DNA of 64,000 nucleotides from Planctomycetota bacterium (GTDB lineage Bacteria; Planctomycetota; Phycisphaerae; Phycisphaerales; UBA1924). A program made the translations under genes and the position numbers. Under the pieces are notes generated by a model. It made no database searches. It was given only the letters and a program-made list of their open reading frames with translations, and was not told where the DNA came from. This document shows, one piece after another, positions 29,262 to 39,382 of this stretch. Location: the NCBI GenBank assembly GCA_013285505.1, contig CP053450.1, forward strand, positions 3,084,796 through 3,148,795, in the 5' to 3' direction. The first letter of the stretch is position 1; every line of letters begins with the position of its first letter.

Positions 29262-29400
29262 GACCGTTGACGGGTTCTTGGCCGTCGGAGACGGGTACAC
29301 GACAGCCGTGAACGGGTGCGCGGCAAGCGTCGACGGGTGATCGGCGAACGTGGACGGGTGCATCGTCGTCGTGCAAGGGTGCCCAACGACCGGAGACGGC
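29262..29400. repeat. Degenerate short tandem repeat, unit about 21-24 bp
   Basis: About six imperfect units share GACGGGTG...CGGC..CGT: they start around GTTGACGGGTT, GGAGACGGGTA, GTGAACGGGTG, GTCGACGGGTG, GTGGACGGGTG and GTGCAAGGGTG. In one minus-strand frame they would encode a HPST-like 7-8-residue repeat, but I see no convincing start or homology, so I do not call a gene. Confidence 0.6.
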
Positions 29401-29462
29401 TTCCTCGCGAGCGAGGTCGGCTGCACGCAGGATTTGAGCCGGTGCCACCCGCCCGATGCCTC

Positions 29463-30098
29463 TTAGCCCCCGCCGCCAGCGACCATCGCCGCTCGCAGCA
29501 AGCCGACGATTGCGTCTCCGTCTTCACGGTCCTGACTTGACGCCATCAAATCCAAAGGCCGCATCCGGCCTTCGGGAGTACCGAGTGCAGGGTCCGCGCC
29601 CGCATCCAGCAGAGCCCGAACCGTTGCCAGATCCCCGTCCAGTGCGCACGCAGCCATCAACGGCGTCCATCCATTTTGGTTTCTTGCGTTCACCTCCATC
29701 CCCGCATCGAGAAGGAGTTGCGCCGCAATCTCGTCACCCTCTCCCGCCGCCGTGAACAGGGGATTCCCGAAAGAAAACGGATCAACTACATTCAGAGACA
29801 CTTCGTGAGCGAGCATCGCCTTCAGCAGAACATGATCGTCCTCAGCCATGACCGCGAGGATGACAGGAGGCATATCACCCGCGTCAACCGGAACGTTCGG
29901 GTCCGCGCCCTTGTTCAACAGTCCCACCGCGTCCGCCCAACGTTCGTTGTTGACCGCTTGCAGGAACTCTTCATTCAGTGCAGTCCTCGCGTTGTATTCT
30001 TCGGAGGCACGTTGGCACCCGACGATCGGACTACTCGCGAGAGTAAATCCGACAACAGCGGCACAAACACGCTGCAACGTCAATGCCATACTACTCAC
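29463..30098 (-). CDS. Ankyrin-repeat lipoprotein
   Basis: The 211-residue product has an N-terminal hydrophobic segment ending in a plausible lipobox (SPIVGC, Cys near residue 28), so it is probably a membrane-tethered periplasmic protein. About four ankyrin repeats follow: WADAVGLLNKGADPNV, DHVLLKAMLAHEVSLNV, DEIAAQLLLDAGMEVNARNQ and NGWTPLMAACALDGDLATV. It ends VAGGGG. The start overlaps the HPPD stop by four bases, suggesting coupling; an ATG three codons later (MALTLQ) is also possible. Base composition is less GC-rich than its neighbours, hinting at transfer. Confidence 0.85.
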   Translation of the reverse strand: MSSMALTLQRVCAAVVGFTLASSPIVGCQRASEEYNARTALNEEFLQAVNNERWADAVGLLNKGADPNVPVDAGDMPPVILAVMAEDDHVLLKAMLAHEVSLNVVDPFSFGNPLFTAAGEGDEIAAQLLLDAGMEVNARNQNGWTPLMAACALDGDLATVRALLDAGADPALGTPEGRMRPLDLMASSQDREDGDAIVGLLRAAMVAGGGG

Positions 30099-31297
30099 AG
30101 GTTCCCTCTCCGCTCCTGCTCCAGCTCCAACGCCTCAAACAACGCCTTGAAGTTGCCCTTGCCGAAGCTCTGGCTGCCGCGACGCGAGATGATCTCGAAG
30201 AACAGCGTCGGGCGGTCCTGCAGCGGCTTGGTGAAGAGCTGCAGCAGGTACCCCTCGTCGTCGGCGTCCACCAGAATGCCCAGGTCCTTGATCCGGTCGT
30301 GGTCCTCACGCACCGCCTCGTGGCCGTTCTCGGTCAGCACCTTGTTCACCCGGTCCCAGACGATGTCGTAGTAGCTGTCCGGCAGGTTCAGGAAGTCCAC
30401 GCCGCGGCGGCGCAGCTCGGCCACGCTCGACAGCTCATCATCAGTCCGCAGCGCCAGGTGCTGCACGCCGGGCGTCATGTCGTGCCACTCGAGGTATTCC
30501 TGGATCTGGCTCTTCTTCTTGCCCTCGGCCGGCTCGTTGATCGGCATCTTGATCAGGTGGTTGCCGCTGGCCATCACCTTCGACATCAGGGCCGAATACT
30601 CGGTCGAGATGTCCGCGTCGTCGAAGTGCTTGAACATCGCAAAGCCCATGACGTCCTCGTACCACTTCACCCAGTGGTTCATCTTCCCTTCCTCGACGTT
30701 GCCGACGAGGTGATCGACGAACTTCAGGCCGCAGGGGTGCTTGGCGTTGTACTCGTTGACCGGCGAGTCCATCTTCTTGAAGACCGGCATGAACTCGCCG
30801 CCCTTCTTCACGTTGGGCAGCACGTAGTCGCCGGTGCGGCTGACGAACGAGTGGATGCACCGGCCGTAGGTCTTGATCGCCGCGACCGTGACCGAGCCAC
30901 GGTCGTCGGTGATCTCCCGCGGCTCGATCGCCGAGACGCCACCGTTCTTGATCGCCTGCTCGTACGCCTTGGTCGCGTCGGCCACCGTGAAAGCCACGTC
31001 CTTGACCCCGTCGCCGTAGCGAAGAATCTCGTCGGCCGCGGGGTGCTCCTTGTTCAGCGGCGTGGTCAGCATGATGCGGATGTTGCCCTGCGTGAGCAGA
31101 TAGTCCGCCTCGTCCCGGGAGCCGGTCGTCAGGTCCGCGATCTGCGAGATCTGGAAGCCGAACGTGTGGGCGTAGAAGTAGGCCGCCTGCTTGGCGTTGC
31201 CCACGTAAAATCGGACATGATCGACATCAATCAGCTGGAGCGGATCGGCCGAGGCAGGCACCGGGTTCGAGGAGGATTTGGGCGTCACGGTCGTCAT
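30095..31297 (-). CDS. hppD: 4-hydroxyphenylpyruvate dioxygenase
   Basis: This 400-residue non-haem iron enzyme converts 4-hydroxyphenylpyruvate to homogentisate in tyrosine breakdown. Two vicinal-oxygen-chelate domains are visible. The iron ligands are His in KFVDHLVGNVEEG (near residue 195), His in GVQHLALRTDD (near 277) and Glu in LFFEIISRRG (near 378). The C-terminal helix (GKGNFKALFEALELEQERRG) is characteristic. No other homogentisate-pathway gene is adjacent; an ankyrin lipoprotein gene overlaps its stop. Confidence 0.96.
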   Translation of the reverse strand: MTTVTPKSSSNPVPASADPLQLIDVDHVRFYVGNAKQAAYFYAHTFGFQISQIADLTTGSRDEADYLLTQGNIRIMLTTPLNKEHPAADEILRYGDGVKDVAFTVADATKAYEQAIKNGGVSAIEPREITDDRGSVTVAAIKTYGRCIHSFVSRTGDYVLPNVKKGGEFMPVFKKMDSPVNEYNAKHPCGLKFVDHLVGNVEEGKMNHWVKWYEDVMGFAMFKHFDDADISTEYSALMSKVMASGNHLIKMPINEPAEGKKKSQIQEYLEWHDMTPGVQHLALRTDDELSSVAELRRRGVDFLNLPDSYYDIVWDRVNKVLTENGHEAVREDHDRIKDLGILVDADDEGYLLQLFTKPLQDRPTLFFEIISRRGSQSFGKGNFKALFEALELEQERRGNL

Positions 31298-31637
31298 GGT
31301 GGTGCTCCGGTCTCCCGCGGGGGAGTGTTGGGTCTTATGGAGGGCCTCTCCGAGGGCCGATAGATTCTAGAAGCCCGCGGGCGGGTCCGCAGCCGCCTGG
31401 CCGGGCGCTGACGGAGCCACCCCACCGGCAATATCCGCCGGCATGGTCGGAGAATGGTCGGTTTGGGGTCTGGCATGAAGATTGTGTGCTGATTCGCACC
31501 TAGACTTGTGGAGCGCTCCCGGGCACCACACCGGGGACGACGATTGTGGGGCCCTGCTTGGGCGTGGAAGAGCTTGGGTAGCCAGACGCGAGAAGCCGGA
31601 TGGATTCGGCGGCGTGTGAGCTGAGGGCGAAGCGCGG
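31298..31637. other. Divergent intergenic region between hppD and the pseudokinase gene
   Basis: About 340 bases without a recognisable gene, RNA or clear repeat. It should hold the promoters of hppD (minus) and the pseudokinase (plus). I cannot point to specific boxes. Confidence 0.4.
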
Positions 31638-32426
31638 ATGAGCGATCAGACAGAACGTGTTCGGTTTGGTCCGTACCGGCTGGTGCGAAGGGTGTCGTCT
31701 TCGATGCTCGGCAAACGCTGGTTGGCCCTGCGCGAATCAGACCAGTCCAGCCACACCGTGTACGAGTTCGGCTGCCTGCCCGACCGGGTCTGGCGCCGGC
31801 GTCACTCGCGAGCCATGCAGTTGCTCGCAACCCTCCAGCACCCGCACGTCCTGTCGATCGAGACCTGCTCGTTCGAGGTCGGCGGCGAGGCGTGGGCTTC
31901 CGCCCCCTACACCGGCAACCACGACTGCATCGTCACGCTCATGGACGTCGTCAGGGCCAAGGGCGACACCCTGCCCCCGGCCGAGGCCGAGCGCGCCGTG
32001 CTGCAGGTCCTCGAGGGCATGGCCTTCGCCCACTCTGTCGGTGTCTGCAACGGCCCCATCGCGATCGAACAACTGCTCGTCGACCGGCACGGCTCGCTGC
32101 TCATCGAGCTCTACGGCGTCGCCCGTGCGCTCGCGGGCCTCGAAGGCATGAACGGCGAACTGGTCCGCGACGAGGTCCGCTCGGTCGTCGAGATCGCCTA
32201 CCGCCTCCTCACGGGCATCGAGGCCGATGAGCCCCGCATCCCCGTGGGCCGGCTGGTCAAGCGGATGCCCCGCGGCTTCGAGCAGTGGATCGAGACCGGA
32301 CTCGACCCGACCGGCGGCTACCAGACTGCACAAGACGCGATCGACGCACTCGCCGAGTCCCGGGCCGAGCCCGAAACCTCACGCGTGCGGAATGTCCTCG
32401 GCCGCTTCGCCTCCTGGTCGCGCTAG
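31638..32426 (+). CDS. Protein kinase-like protein lacking catalytic motifs (pseudokinase)
   Basis: The 262-residue product follows the Ser/Thr kinase fold. A glycine-loop-like start is present (FGPYRLVRRVSSSMLGKRWLA). The N-lobe helix is LATLQHPHVLSIETCSFEVGG. The C-lobe helix is VLQVLEGMAFAHSVGVCNGPI, then LLVDRHGSLLIELYGVA. The glycine loop lacks GxGxxG, the HRD catalytic loop is replaced (HSVGVCNG), and the DFG position reads IELYG. Catalysis is therefore unlikely and a scaffold or ligand-sensing role is more plausible. It has no transmembrane helix. The next gene on the opposite strand encodes a HEAT-repeat protein. Confidence 0.75.
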   Translation: MSDQTERVRFGPYRLVRRVSSSMLGKRWLALRESDQSSHTVYEFGCLPDRVWRRRHSRAMQLLATLQHPHVLSIETCSFEVGGEAWASAPYTGNHDCIVTLMDVVRAKGDTLPPAEAERAVLQVLEGMAFAHSVGVCNGPIAIEQLLVDRHGSLLIELYGVARALAGLEGMNGELVRDEVRSVVEIAYRLLTGIEADEPRIPVGRLVKRMPRGFEQWIETGLDPTGGYQTAQDAIDALAESRAEPETSRVRNVLGRFASWSR

Positions 32427-32493
32427 AGCAACCCGACAACACCGCCCTCTCGCGGCGGCGTCACGATCGCAATTCCATTCACATGGACCCTGT

Positions 32494-34611
32494 TTAACCG
32501 CCGCCGACCGGCTCGGCATCGGGCTCTGTGGTTGCCGCGAGCTGCTGCTGCAGCGCCTCCAGGCGGGCCTGCTGCGTTTCGGTCAGATCCTCAAACCGCC
32601 CCGTGATGCCGCGCGCGATCACCCCGGCGTGCGGCTCGGCGATCGCCCGCTCGAGACCATCGAGCCAGGCATCCGCAAGTCCACCGGCGTCTGCTTCGGC
32701 ATCGGACCACTCGACCTGATCGGCTTCGTCCAGCCGGTTGAGCCAGACCAGGAGCGTCACCCGCAGCCGCTGCGCCTCGGCGTACACCCCACCACCGCCG
32801 GACGAGCCTTCACTCGTCGCCTGCTCCGTGCCCGGGGCCCCGGCCGGGCGCGATCCGCGGAAGCACGGTCAACGCCCGGAGCGCGTCGTTGGGGTTGTTC
32901 AGGGACACGTTGGCTTGGGCCAGCAGCAGCAGTCCGGTCGCGAGTTGCCCGCGCTGGCTCGCATCGTCTGCGCGGTCCGCCGAAAGCAGCGGTCGCAGCA
33001 GGCCCACCGCCTCGCTCGGGTCGGCCGCGAGCCGCGCCAGTCGGACGATGTCGTCGGTGGAGAGCAACGCGGCATACTCACCGAGCACGCGGCTCCGGAC
33101 CGCCGGGGAGGGCGATGGCAGGCGGGTCAGGATGTCGTATCCCCGGGCGTCGAGCCGGTGCGTCCGCAGCGCTCGAGCGGTGCCCTCAAAGATCGCCGCG
33201 TCGCTGGTCGCCGCAACGAGAAGCGTGTCCACCTCGTCGGCACGGGTCGCCAGGGCATCTGCCGCGAACCCGCGGACCGCGGGTGTCGGCGAGGCCAGAA
33301 GCCCGCGGAGCCTCTCGATGTCGGCCGGCTCCCCCAGAGCCGCCAGCAGCCGGCAGACGGGCGCCGAGACCGAATCGTCGGGCACCTCGCGAACCGCCAG
33401 CAGCACCGCCTCTCGATCGGCGGGCTCGGTGATCGCGTCGGCCCGGTAGAGCGTCCACGCCGTGCTGGCCGCACGGAGCCGCGTCGCGGGCGGGGTTTTC
33501 AGCCACTTGAGCGTCGGTGCGACCGCCGCCGGTGACGCCCAGCGGGTCACCGCCAGCAGCAACGCGTCGGCCGCGACCGGGTCGGTCTCGCGGGCCAGGG
33601 CCGCCAGCACCGGCCCCTCGGCCTCCGCGGGCGCGAGTCGATTGAGCAGGTGCGCTGCCTGCGCGCACCGCCGGGTGGCGGTGGTCCAGCAGCGCGATCG
33701 TCGCCGCGCCGACCGACGGGTCCAACTGCCGGCCCTCGCCGATCTCCCGGTTCACCAGATCGAACCCGAGCGACCGCAAGCGCCGGGGCCTGATGGCTCA
33801 GCAGCTGCGCGAGCACCGCCGAGCCGCTGCTCCGGCGGCGTCAGCAGGTGAATGCGGTTCCAGGCATCGGCGAGCCGACGTTCGGTGCGCTGCAACTCCG
33901 ATTCGAGCTCACGCTCGCGCCGAATGTGCGCCGCGAGCAAGCGGGCCTGCCACTCCCGTTCGGGGAGGGCGACGGCCTCATTGAGCCATGCGCTCCATCC
34001 GCCGATCGGCACGTCGTCCCTTCCCGACAGCGACACGAGACTCTGCTGGGCGAGCGTCTGCCGTTCAGACGCCGTCGATTCACTGAGAATCTCGACCAGC
34101 GTCGCCGCGGACTCGCGCGAGCGGTAGCTGCCCAACGCCCGGATCGCGTCATCACTCAGCGGCGACGCGGCGTCCTGTGCCAGCGCCGCGATCGGGCGCG
34201 AAGTGCTGCAGCGGCGGCATGGGCGTGCGTGAGATCGCCGTCAGGATCGCCCGCGGCCCCCGCAAGCGCACCGCCAGCAAGATCCCCCTCCGGGGTAGCC
34301 AGGAAGGATGTTGCCTGAACGAACACGGGATCCTCGGGTCCCAGCCGGAGCACACCGTCCGCCGCCTCCGCGCGGGCCTCGGCGGTCGTGTCCGGGCTCG
34401 TCAGAACCGCCAGCAGGTCCGGCACGCTCTCGGCCGCGCCCGCCGGGGCAACCTCGCCTGACTCGCCGGCCTGGGTGGCCCCTCGGACCGGCAGGACGGT
34501 CACTCCCAAGACCGCGACCAGCCCCCAAACCCAGCGGCGCGAGAGTCTGCGTGGGTTGGCGGGGCAGCGCAAGGTCATGGCAGGGTGGGTATTCCAGTGA
34601 GGCTGGGCCAT
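32494..34611 (-). CDS. Secreted or membrane-anchored HEAT-like repeat protein (about five frameshifts)
   Basis: The restored product is about 700 residues. It starts with a signal or anchor segment (RRWVWGLVAVLGVTVLPV after an Arg-rich start). Helical repeats of HEAT type follow, for example EARAEAADGVLRLGPED, PVCRLLAALGEPADIERL, PAVRGFAADALATRADEVD and AVRSRVLGEYAALLS. The C-terminal part is helical (WLNRLDEADQVEWSDAEADA). The coding frame changes near 34150-34200, 33840, 33775, 33660 and 32800, mostly in GC-rich runs. Start at 34611 (MAQPHW) or 34578 (MTLRCP). No enzymatic motif is seen. It is divergent from the TPR gene at 34759. Confidence 0.65.
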
Positions 34612-34758
34612 CGTAGACGGCGTGAGGCGATGTGGAACCGGGGAGCGCCCCGGACTAGCATGATCTGGGCGCGGAACGGGATTTGCTACAGATGCCGTGT
34701 CACAGGTTTGGCTCTGGGCGAGGCGATTGGGCCTTTCCCTCCGGAGCGGCGGACGGCG

Positions 34759-36149
34759 ATGAACGAGTGGTTCGACGCGGAAGATCATGTGGAACGAGCG
34801 CACGAGCTTTTCGAGGCCGGGCGCTGGGGCGAGGCGGAGTCTGAACTCCGCAAAGCTCTCGCTCGCAACCCGTATCAGGCCGAGTGGCATTTCAATCTTG
34901 CTCTGACGCTCGAGGCATCCGGCCGGTTCCGTGACGCGGCCGAGTCCTTCAAGAAAGCCTTCGAACTCGGACCCGGCGACGCGCTCACCGCCGTCATGGT
35001 CGGGCTCAACAGCCTCCCGCGCCGGCGACCCCGAGGGCGCCCTGCCTTGGCTCGACAACGCCCACGGGCTCGACAACGAACGCATCGACGCCCTGATCTA
35101 CCGGATCGAGGCGCTGACCCAGCTCGGGCGTCACGATCAGGCCGAGGAGGCGTATTACCTCGCCCAGCAGATCGCGCCCGAGCACCCCGAGATTTACGCC
35201 GCGATGGCCGAGTCGCTGCTGGCCCGCGACCTGCACGAGAAGGCCGTCTGGTGTCTGCGCGAGGCCGCCCGCCTCGACCCGACACTGCCGCGGGTCGAGG
35301 CCAAGCTCGCCGAGGCGTACGCCCGGACCGGCCGGCTCGAGCGTGCCCGCCAGCTCTACCTCCGCGAGCTGCGCCGCGACGCGGGCAACGTCGAGACCCT
35401 GCTGGACCTCGGCGAGTTGCTGCTCGACATGCACCGCGATGCCGAGGCCTCCGAGAAATTTCGCCGCGTGCTCGAGCTCGAGCCCGACAACGCCGACGCC
35501 CACTTCAACCTGGGCCGGCTCGCCTCCTCGCTGGGCGACCGCGCCGAGGCCACACGCCAGTTCGACCTGGTCGTCCGTCTTGACCCGAGCTACCCCTCCG
35601 CCCGCTGCCGGCTGGCCGCCGAGCTGCTGGACGCCGGCGGCACCGCCGCCCGCGACCGGGCCCGGCAGTTGCTCGTCGATGAACTGGGCGAGCAGAGCGA
35701 ACGCTCCGACCGGTTCTCGATCGAGGACATGGACGAACTCGGGCAGCTGCTGCTCGACGCCTCGATGCCCACCGAAGCCGCCCGCGTCTTCCGCCGCATG
35801 ATCGCCCGCCGGCCCAACCACGCCGCGGCCCACCACGCCCTCAGCGTCTGCCACTTCCTCCGCAAGGACCGGGTCGCCGGGATGGAGAGCGCCCCGCGCC
35901 GCCCTGCGGCTGGAGCCCCGCTACGTCTCCCCGATGCACAACCTCGCGATGGCCTATCTCGAGCAGGGCCAGTGGACCCGCGCCCGCTACTGGGCCGCCC
36001 AGGCCCGGCGGCTGGCGCCCGACGACCCTTCGCTCCGCCGGCTGCGGCTCAAGCTGCGGGTGCAGGCGGTCGGCGAACTCGCCCGCTGGATCGGGCGGAT
36101 CCTCAAGCCCGGCAAACGCCGGCGCGTCAGCGACTCTGCCTCGCGTTGA
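34759..36149 (+). CDS. TPR-repeat protein (two frameshifts)
   Basis: The restored product is about 460 residues of tetratricopeptide repeats from near residue 8 to the C-terminus. Examples are [77 protein letters not shown] and [17 protein letters not shown]. No signal peptide is apparent at the chosen ATG (MNEWFD). Two breaks, near 35015 (a CCC run) and 35895 (a CCCC run), each fit one extra C. It ends in a short basic tail. The stop overlaps the convergent trpB stop by about 23 bases. TPR proteins are scaffolds; the partner is unknown. Confidence 0.8.
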
Positions 36150-37392
36150 GCAGCCTCGCGGCCTCCTCCACATCCTTGTCGCCCCGGCCCGAGCAGTTGA
36201 TCACCACGTGCTCGTCCTCGCGCATCTCGATCGCCAGACGGATGCCCTCGGCCACCGCGTGGGCGGTCTCGAGCGCCGGGATGATCCCCTCGGCCCGCGC
36301 CAGATGCAGAAACGCGTCCAGCGCCTGATCGTCCGTCACCGATGTGTAGCGCACGCGGCCGGCGTCCTTCCAGTAGGCGTGCTCCGGGCCGACGCCGGGA
36401 TAGTCCAGCCCGGCCGAGCAGGAGTGGACGAGGCTCGTCTGCCCGTCGTTGTCCTGCAGCACATAGCTGAGCGAGCCGTGGAGGATGCCCGGCTCGCCGA
36501 AGGTCAGCGGCGCGGCGTGCTTCCCGGGCTCGCTCGACGTGCCCCCGGCCTCGACCCCGATCAGCCTGACGTGCTCGTCGTTGATGAATGAGTAGAAAAT
36601 GCCGGCCGCGTTCGAGCCGCCGCCGACGCAGGCGACGATCGCCTCGGGCAGCTTGCCGATGTGGCGCAGACACTGGGCCTTGGCCTCCTGCCCGATGATG
36701 GACTGGAAGTCGCGCACGATCATCGGGAACGGGTGCGGCCCCACCACCGAGCCGATGATGTAGTGCGTGTGCTCTACCGAGTCCATCCAGTCGCGCATCG
36801 CCTCGTTGGTCGCGTCCTTGAGCGTGCGCGAGCCCGAGTCCACCTCGATCACGTTGGCCCCGAGCATCTTCATCCGCGTGACGTTGAGCTTCTGGCGGCG
36901 GACATCCTCCGCACCCATGTAGACATCGCATTCGAGCCCGAAGTGCGCCGCGGCCGTCGCGCTGGCCACGCCGTGCTGGCCGGCCCCCGTCTCGGCGATG
37001 ATCCGCCGCTTGCCCATCTTCTTGGTCAGCAGCGCCTGCCCGAGGGTGTTGTTGATCTTGTGGGCCCCGGTGTGGGCGAGGTCCTCGCGCTTCAGCAGGA
37101 TCGTCGCCCCGTGCCCGTGCGACGCCCGGGCCTTGGCGTTGGCGGTCAGCCGCTCGGCCAGGTAGAGCGAGGTCGGGCGGCCGGTGTAGTGCGTCTGCAG
37201 GCTCCGGAGCTCGTCCCAGAAGCGTTCATCACGCTGGATGCTCTGGTAGACCTCCTCGAGCTGGGCGCAGGCAGCCACCAGCGTCTCGGGGATGTACGAG
37301 CCGCCGAACCGCCCGAACCGGCCCTCGGCCGAGGGCACGTCGCTGATGCGGGCCGCGGGGGCGGGGGTGGCGTTGCTGTTGAGTGTGGTCAT
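36127..37392 (-). CDS. trpB: Tryptophan synthase beta subunit
   Basis: TrpB condenses indole with serine using pyridoxal phosphate. The 421-residue product has [14 protein letters not shown] near the start, the PLP lysine in [18 protein letters not shown] (near residue 111), [16 protein letters not shown], the phosphate-binding [14 protein letters not shown], and a C-terminal [14 protein letters not shown]. The N-terminal 25 residues are a non-conserved extension. No trpA or trpF is adjacent, so the gene is separated from the rest of the pathway here. Confidence 0.96.
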   Translation of the reverse strand: MTTLNSNATPAPAARISDVPSAEGRFGRFGGSYIPETLVAACAQLEEVYQSIQRDERFWDELRSLQTHYTGRPTSLYLAERLTANAKARASHGHGATILLKREDLAHTGAHKINNTLGQALLTKKMGKRRIIAETGAGQHGVASATAAAHFGLECDVYMGAEDVRRQKLNVTRMKMLGANVIEVDSGSRTLKDATNEAMRDWMDSVEHTHYIIGSVVGPHPFPMIVRDFQSIIGQEAKAQCLRHIGKLPEAIVACVGGGSNAAGIFYSFINDEHVRLIGVEAGGTSSEPGKHAAPLTFGEPGILHGSLSYVLQDNDGQTSLVHSCSAGLDYPGVGPEHAYWKDAGRVRYTSVTDDQALDAFLHLARAEGIIPALETAHAVAEGIRLAIEMREDEHVVINCSGRGDKDVEEAARLLNARQSR

Positions 37393-37400
37393 GCCAGACT

Positions 37401-38773
37401 CTACGCCCCGGGCGCCGAACCGGTTGGCGGCGCCCCCGGACCGGCCCCGGCTTCCGCAGCCTCCGCCGCCTCGATGCCCGCACGCTCATCGACAAACCGC
37501 AGCAGCACCAGTCCCGCCCCGAAGCACCCCGCGAGTATCAACAGCGACGCCGGCAGCCCCAGCGCGTTGCGGACCTGCCCGAACGCCAGCACGCCCACGA
37601 TCGTGGACAGCTTGTAGACGCTCCCCCACACGCCGAAGAACTCACCGGCCCGCGCCGCCGGGCTGAACGCCCCCACCACCGCCCGGCTGCTGGTGCCGAT
37701 GCCTCCGAGCCCCACGCCGACCAGCCCCGCCACCACCCAGAACGCGACGGTCAGCCCCATCCCCGGCTCGCCCGCCTCCGGCATCAGGGCCTTGATCCCC
37801 GCCAGCCCCGCCGTCGCGACCACCCAGACCAGCAGGAAGAACCGCACCGTGCGGAGGTGGCCGACGCGGTCCTGATACTTGGCCACCAGCGCCGAGGCGA
37901 TGCCCGCGGTCAGCGCGATCTCGAGTGCGAAGACGATCGTCCGCCCGAGCGTGTTGCCCAGGTCGTCGGAGATCAGCCCGAGGAAGTAGATCACCGTCGC
38001 CGTGCCCAGGCTGTAGACAAAGAACGCCGCGAAGAACCGGGCCAGGTGCCGGTAGCGCGCCGAGTCGCGTGCGCGCTCGCGGCCAGCCGCCTGAACGCCT
38101 GCCCCACCACCGTCCGCGTCGCCCCCGGCTGGGGCGTGGCCCGCTCTCTAAGGAACAGGAACGCCGGGACGATCCCCGCGACAAACCAGAGCCCCGAGAA
38201 GACGAACATCGGCCGTGCCTCGTCCGGCTCGGCGTGGCCGAAGCCCAGCGTGTAGACCGCCGCGATGCCCAGCAGCAGCAGGGCCCCGGCGTAGCTCATA
38301 GTCCAGCCGAGGGCCGAGATGTACCCGACGTTCTTCGGCGTCGAGATCTCGGGCAGGAACGAGCCGAGGAAGTTCTCCCCCAGCCCGCACGCCAGGGCCG
38401 CGACCAGATAGAGCGCAAAGGCCAACCACACCTGCCCCGGTTGGATGACCGCCAGCATCGCCGTCAGCACCGCGCACACCAGCCCCGAGCCCAGCAGCAT
38501 CTCCCGCTTCCACGCCTTGTGGTCGGCCAACGCCCCCAGCACCGGCGAGACCAGGACGACCAGCAGCATGCTGGAGGCGACCATCAGGCTCCACGTCGTG
38601 CGGCCGCGGGCGGGGTCGCCGACGACCACTTGCTGCACGAACAGGCTGAACAGCAGCGTGTTGATGATGAGCTGGAACGACTGGTTGGCCAGGTCGAACA
38701 TCCCCCACGCCCAGACCGCGCGGCCGTTGTGGAGACGGGCAAACGGGTTGAGCGACTGGCGGGCGTCCGGCAT
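37401..38773 (-). CDS. MFS transporter, UMF1/Atg22-like (one frameshift)
   Basis: The restored product of about 457 residues has roughly 12 transmembrane helices. The N-terminal signature [20 protein letters not shown] is typical of UMF1-type transporters. The first five to six helices ([41 protein letters not shown]) are in one frame. The rest ([58 protein letters not shown]) are in another, with the break near 38080-38090 in a GCGCGC-rich stretch. Substrate unknown; a few UMF1 members are linked to amino-acid efflux. It lies 8 bases after the trpB start on the same strand. Confidence 0.82.
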
Positions 38774-39160
38774 GGGGCAGAGCGTAGCCGAAAGACCGAA
38801 CGCAGAGCCCGCAGAGGGAACGCAAAGGACGCAGAGCAAGGAGGCCCAATGCGCAAGCATGGGCTTGCGTGGGGGAGGCAGAACGCGGAGGCGCGGAGGG
38901 GGAAGGCGCGGAGGCGCGGAGAAAAAACAGAGCCCGAAGCGCAAGCGAGGAGCCCTTTCGTTGAACACGAAGAGCGCGAAGGACGCGAAGGCAAGCAAAG
39001 GCGGTTCACCACAGAGGCACAGAGGGCACAGAGGGGGAAGGGGGGGTGATCGTCGTGGCACCGACCTGCCGCTTTGGGCAGGTCGGTGCGCTTCGGACAC
39101 ACCGACCTCACAGAGCCGAGGTCGGTGGCACGGGTCGGTGCCACCTGCCGAGGGGAAGCG
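38774..39160. repeat. Intergenic repeat, copy A
   Basis: A modular repeat of about 380 bases built from purine-rich near-repetitions (CGCAGAGCCCGCAGAGG, GGAGGCGCGGAGG, CACCACAGAGGCACAGAGG). It ends in two hairpins: ACCGACCTGCC/GGCAGGTCGGT (39060-39087) and CACCGACCTC/GAGGTCGGTG (39100-39127). Copy B at 40075-40470 is the same module order in reverse complement; copy C at 41519-41655 is partial. It does not look coding. Confidence 0.8.
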
Positions 39161-39333
39161 TCGGGCACCCGGCTCAACCACGCCATTCTCCATGGAAAGC
39201 ACCGTCAGCCTGGGGGAACTGGTTATCTATGTGCGGCATATTCGACGTGAGCCCGGTATCCCGGTTGTGCCCCCGCGGGGAACTGAGTAGTTTGACCGAT
39301 CGTTCGCGTGGGGTCTCGAGGGGCGGAGTCCTT

Positions 39334-39345
39334 GTGCGGCCGCAC
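39334..39345. promoter_or_regulatory. 12-bp palindrome upstream of PEP-CTERM gene 1
   Basis: GTGCGGCCGCAC is a perfect palindrome ending 37 bases before the ATG at 39383. An identical palindrome, also 37 bases before the ATG, precedes the second PEP-CTERM gene (40667-40678), and the next bases (GTTC) are also shared. Identical sequence and spacing argue for a regulatory site or leader hairpin. Confidence 0.5.
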
Positions 39346-39382
39346 GTTCTGGGCGATGCACGACAAACAGAGGAGGAGTCTC

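Noticed and set aside
29262..29400. CRISPR array
   Set aside because: Units are contiguous and degenerate without unique spacers, and no cas genes are present in the window.
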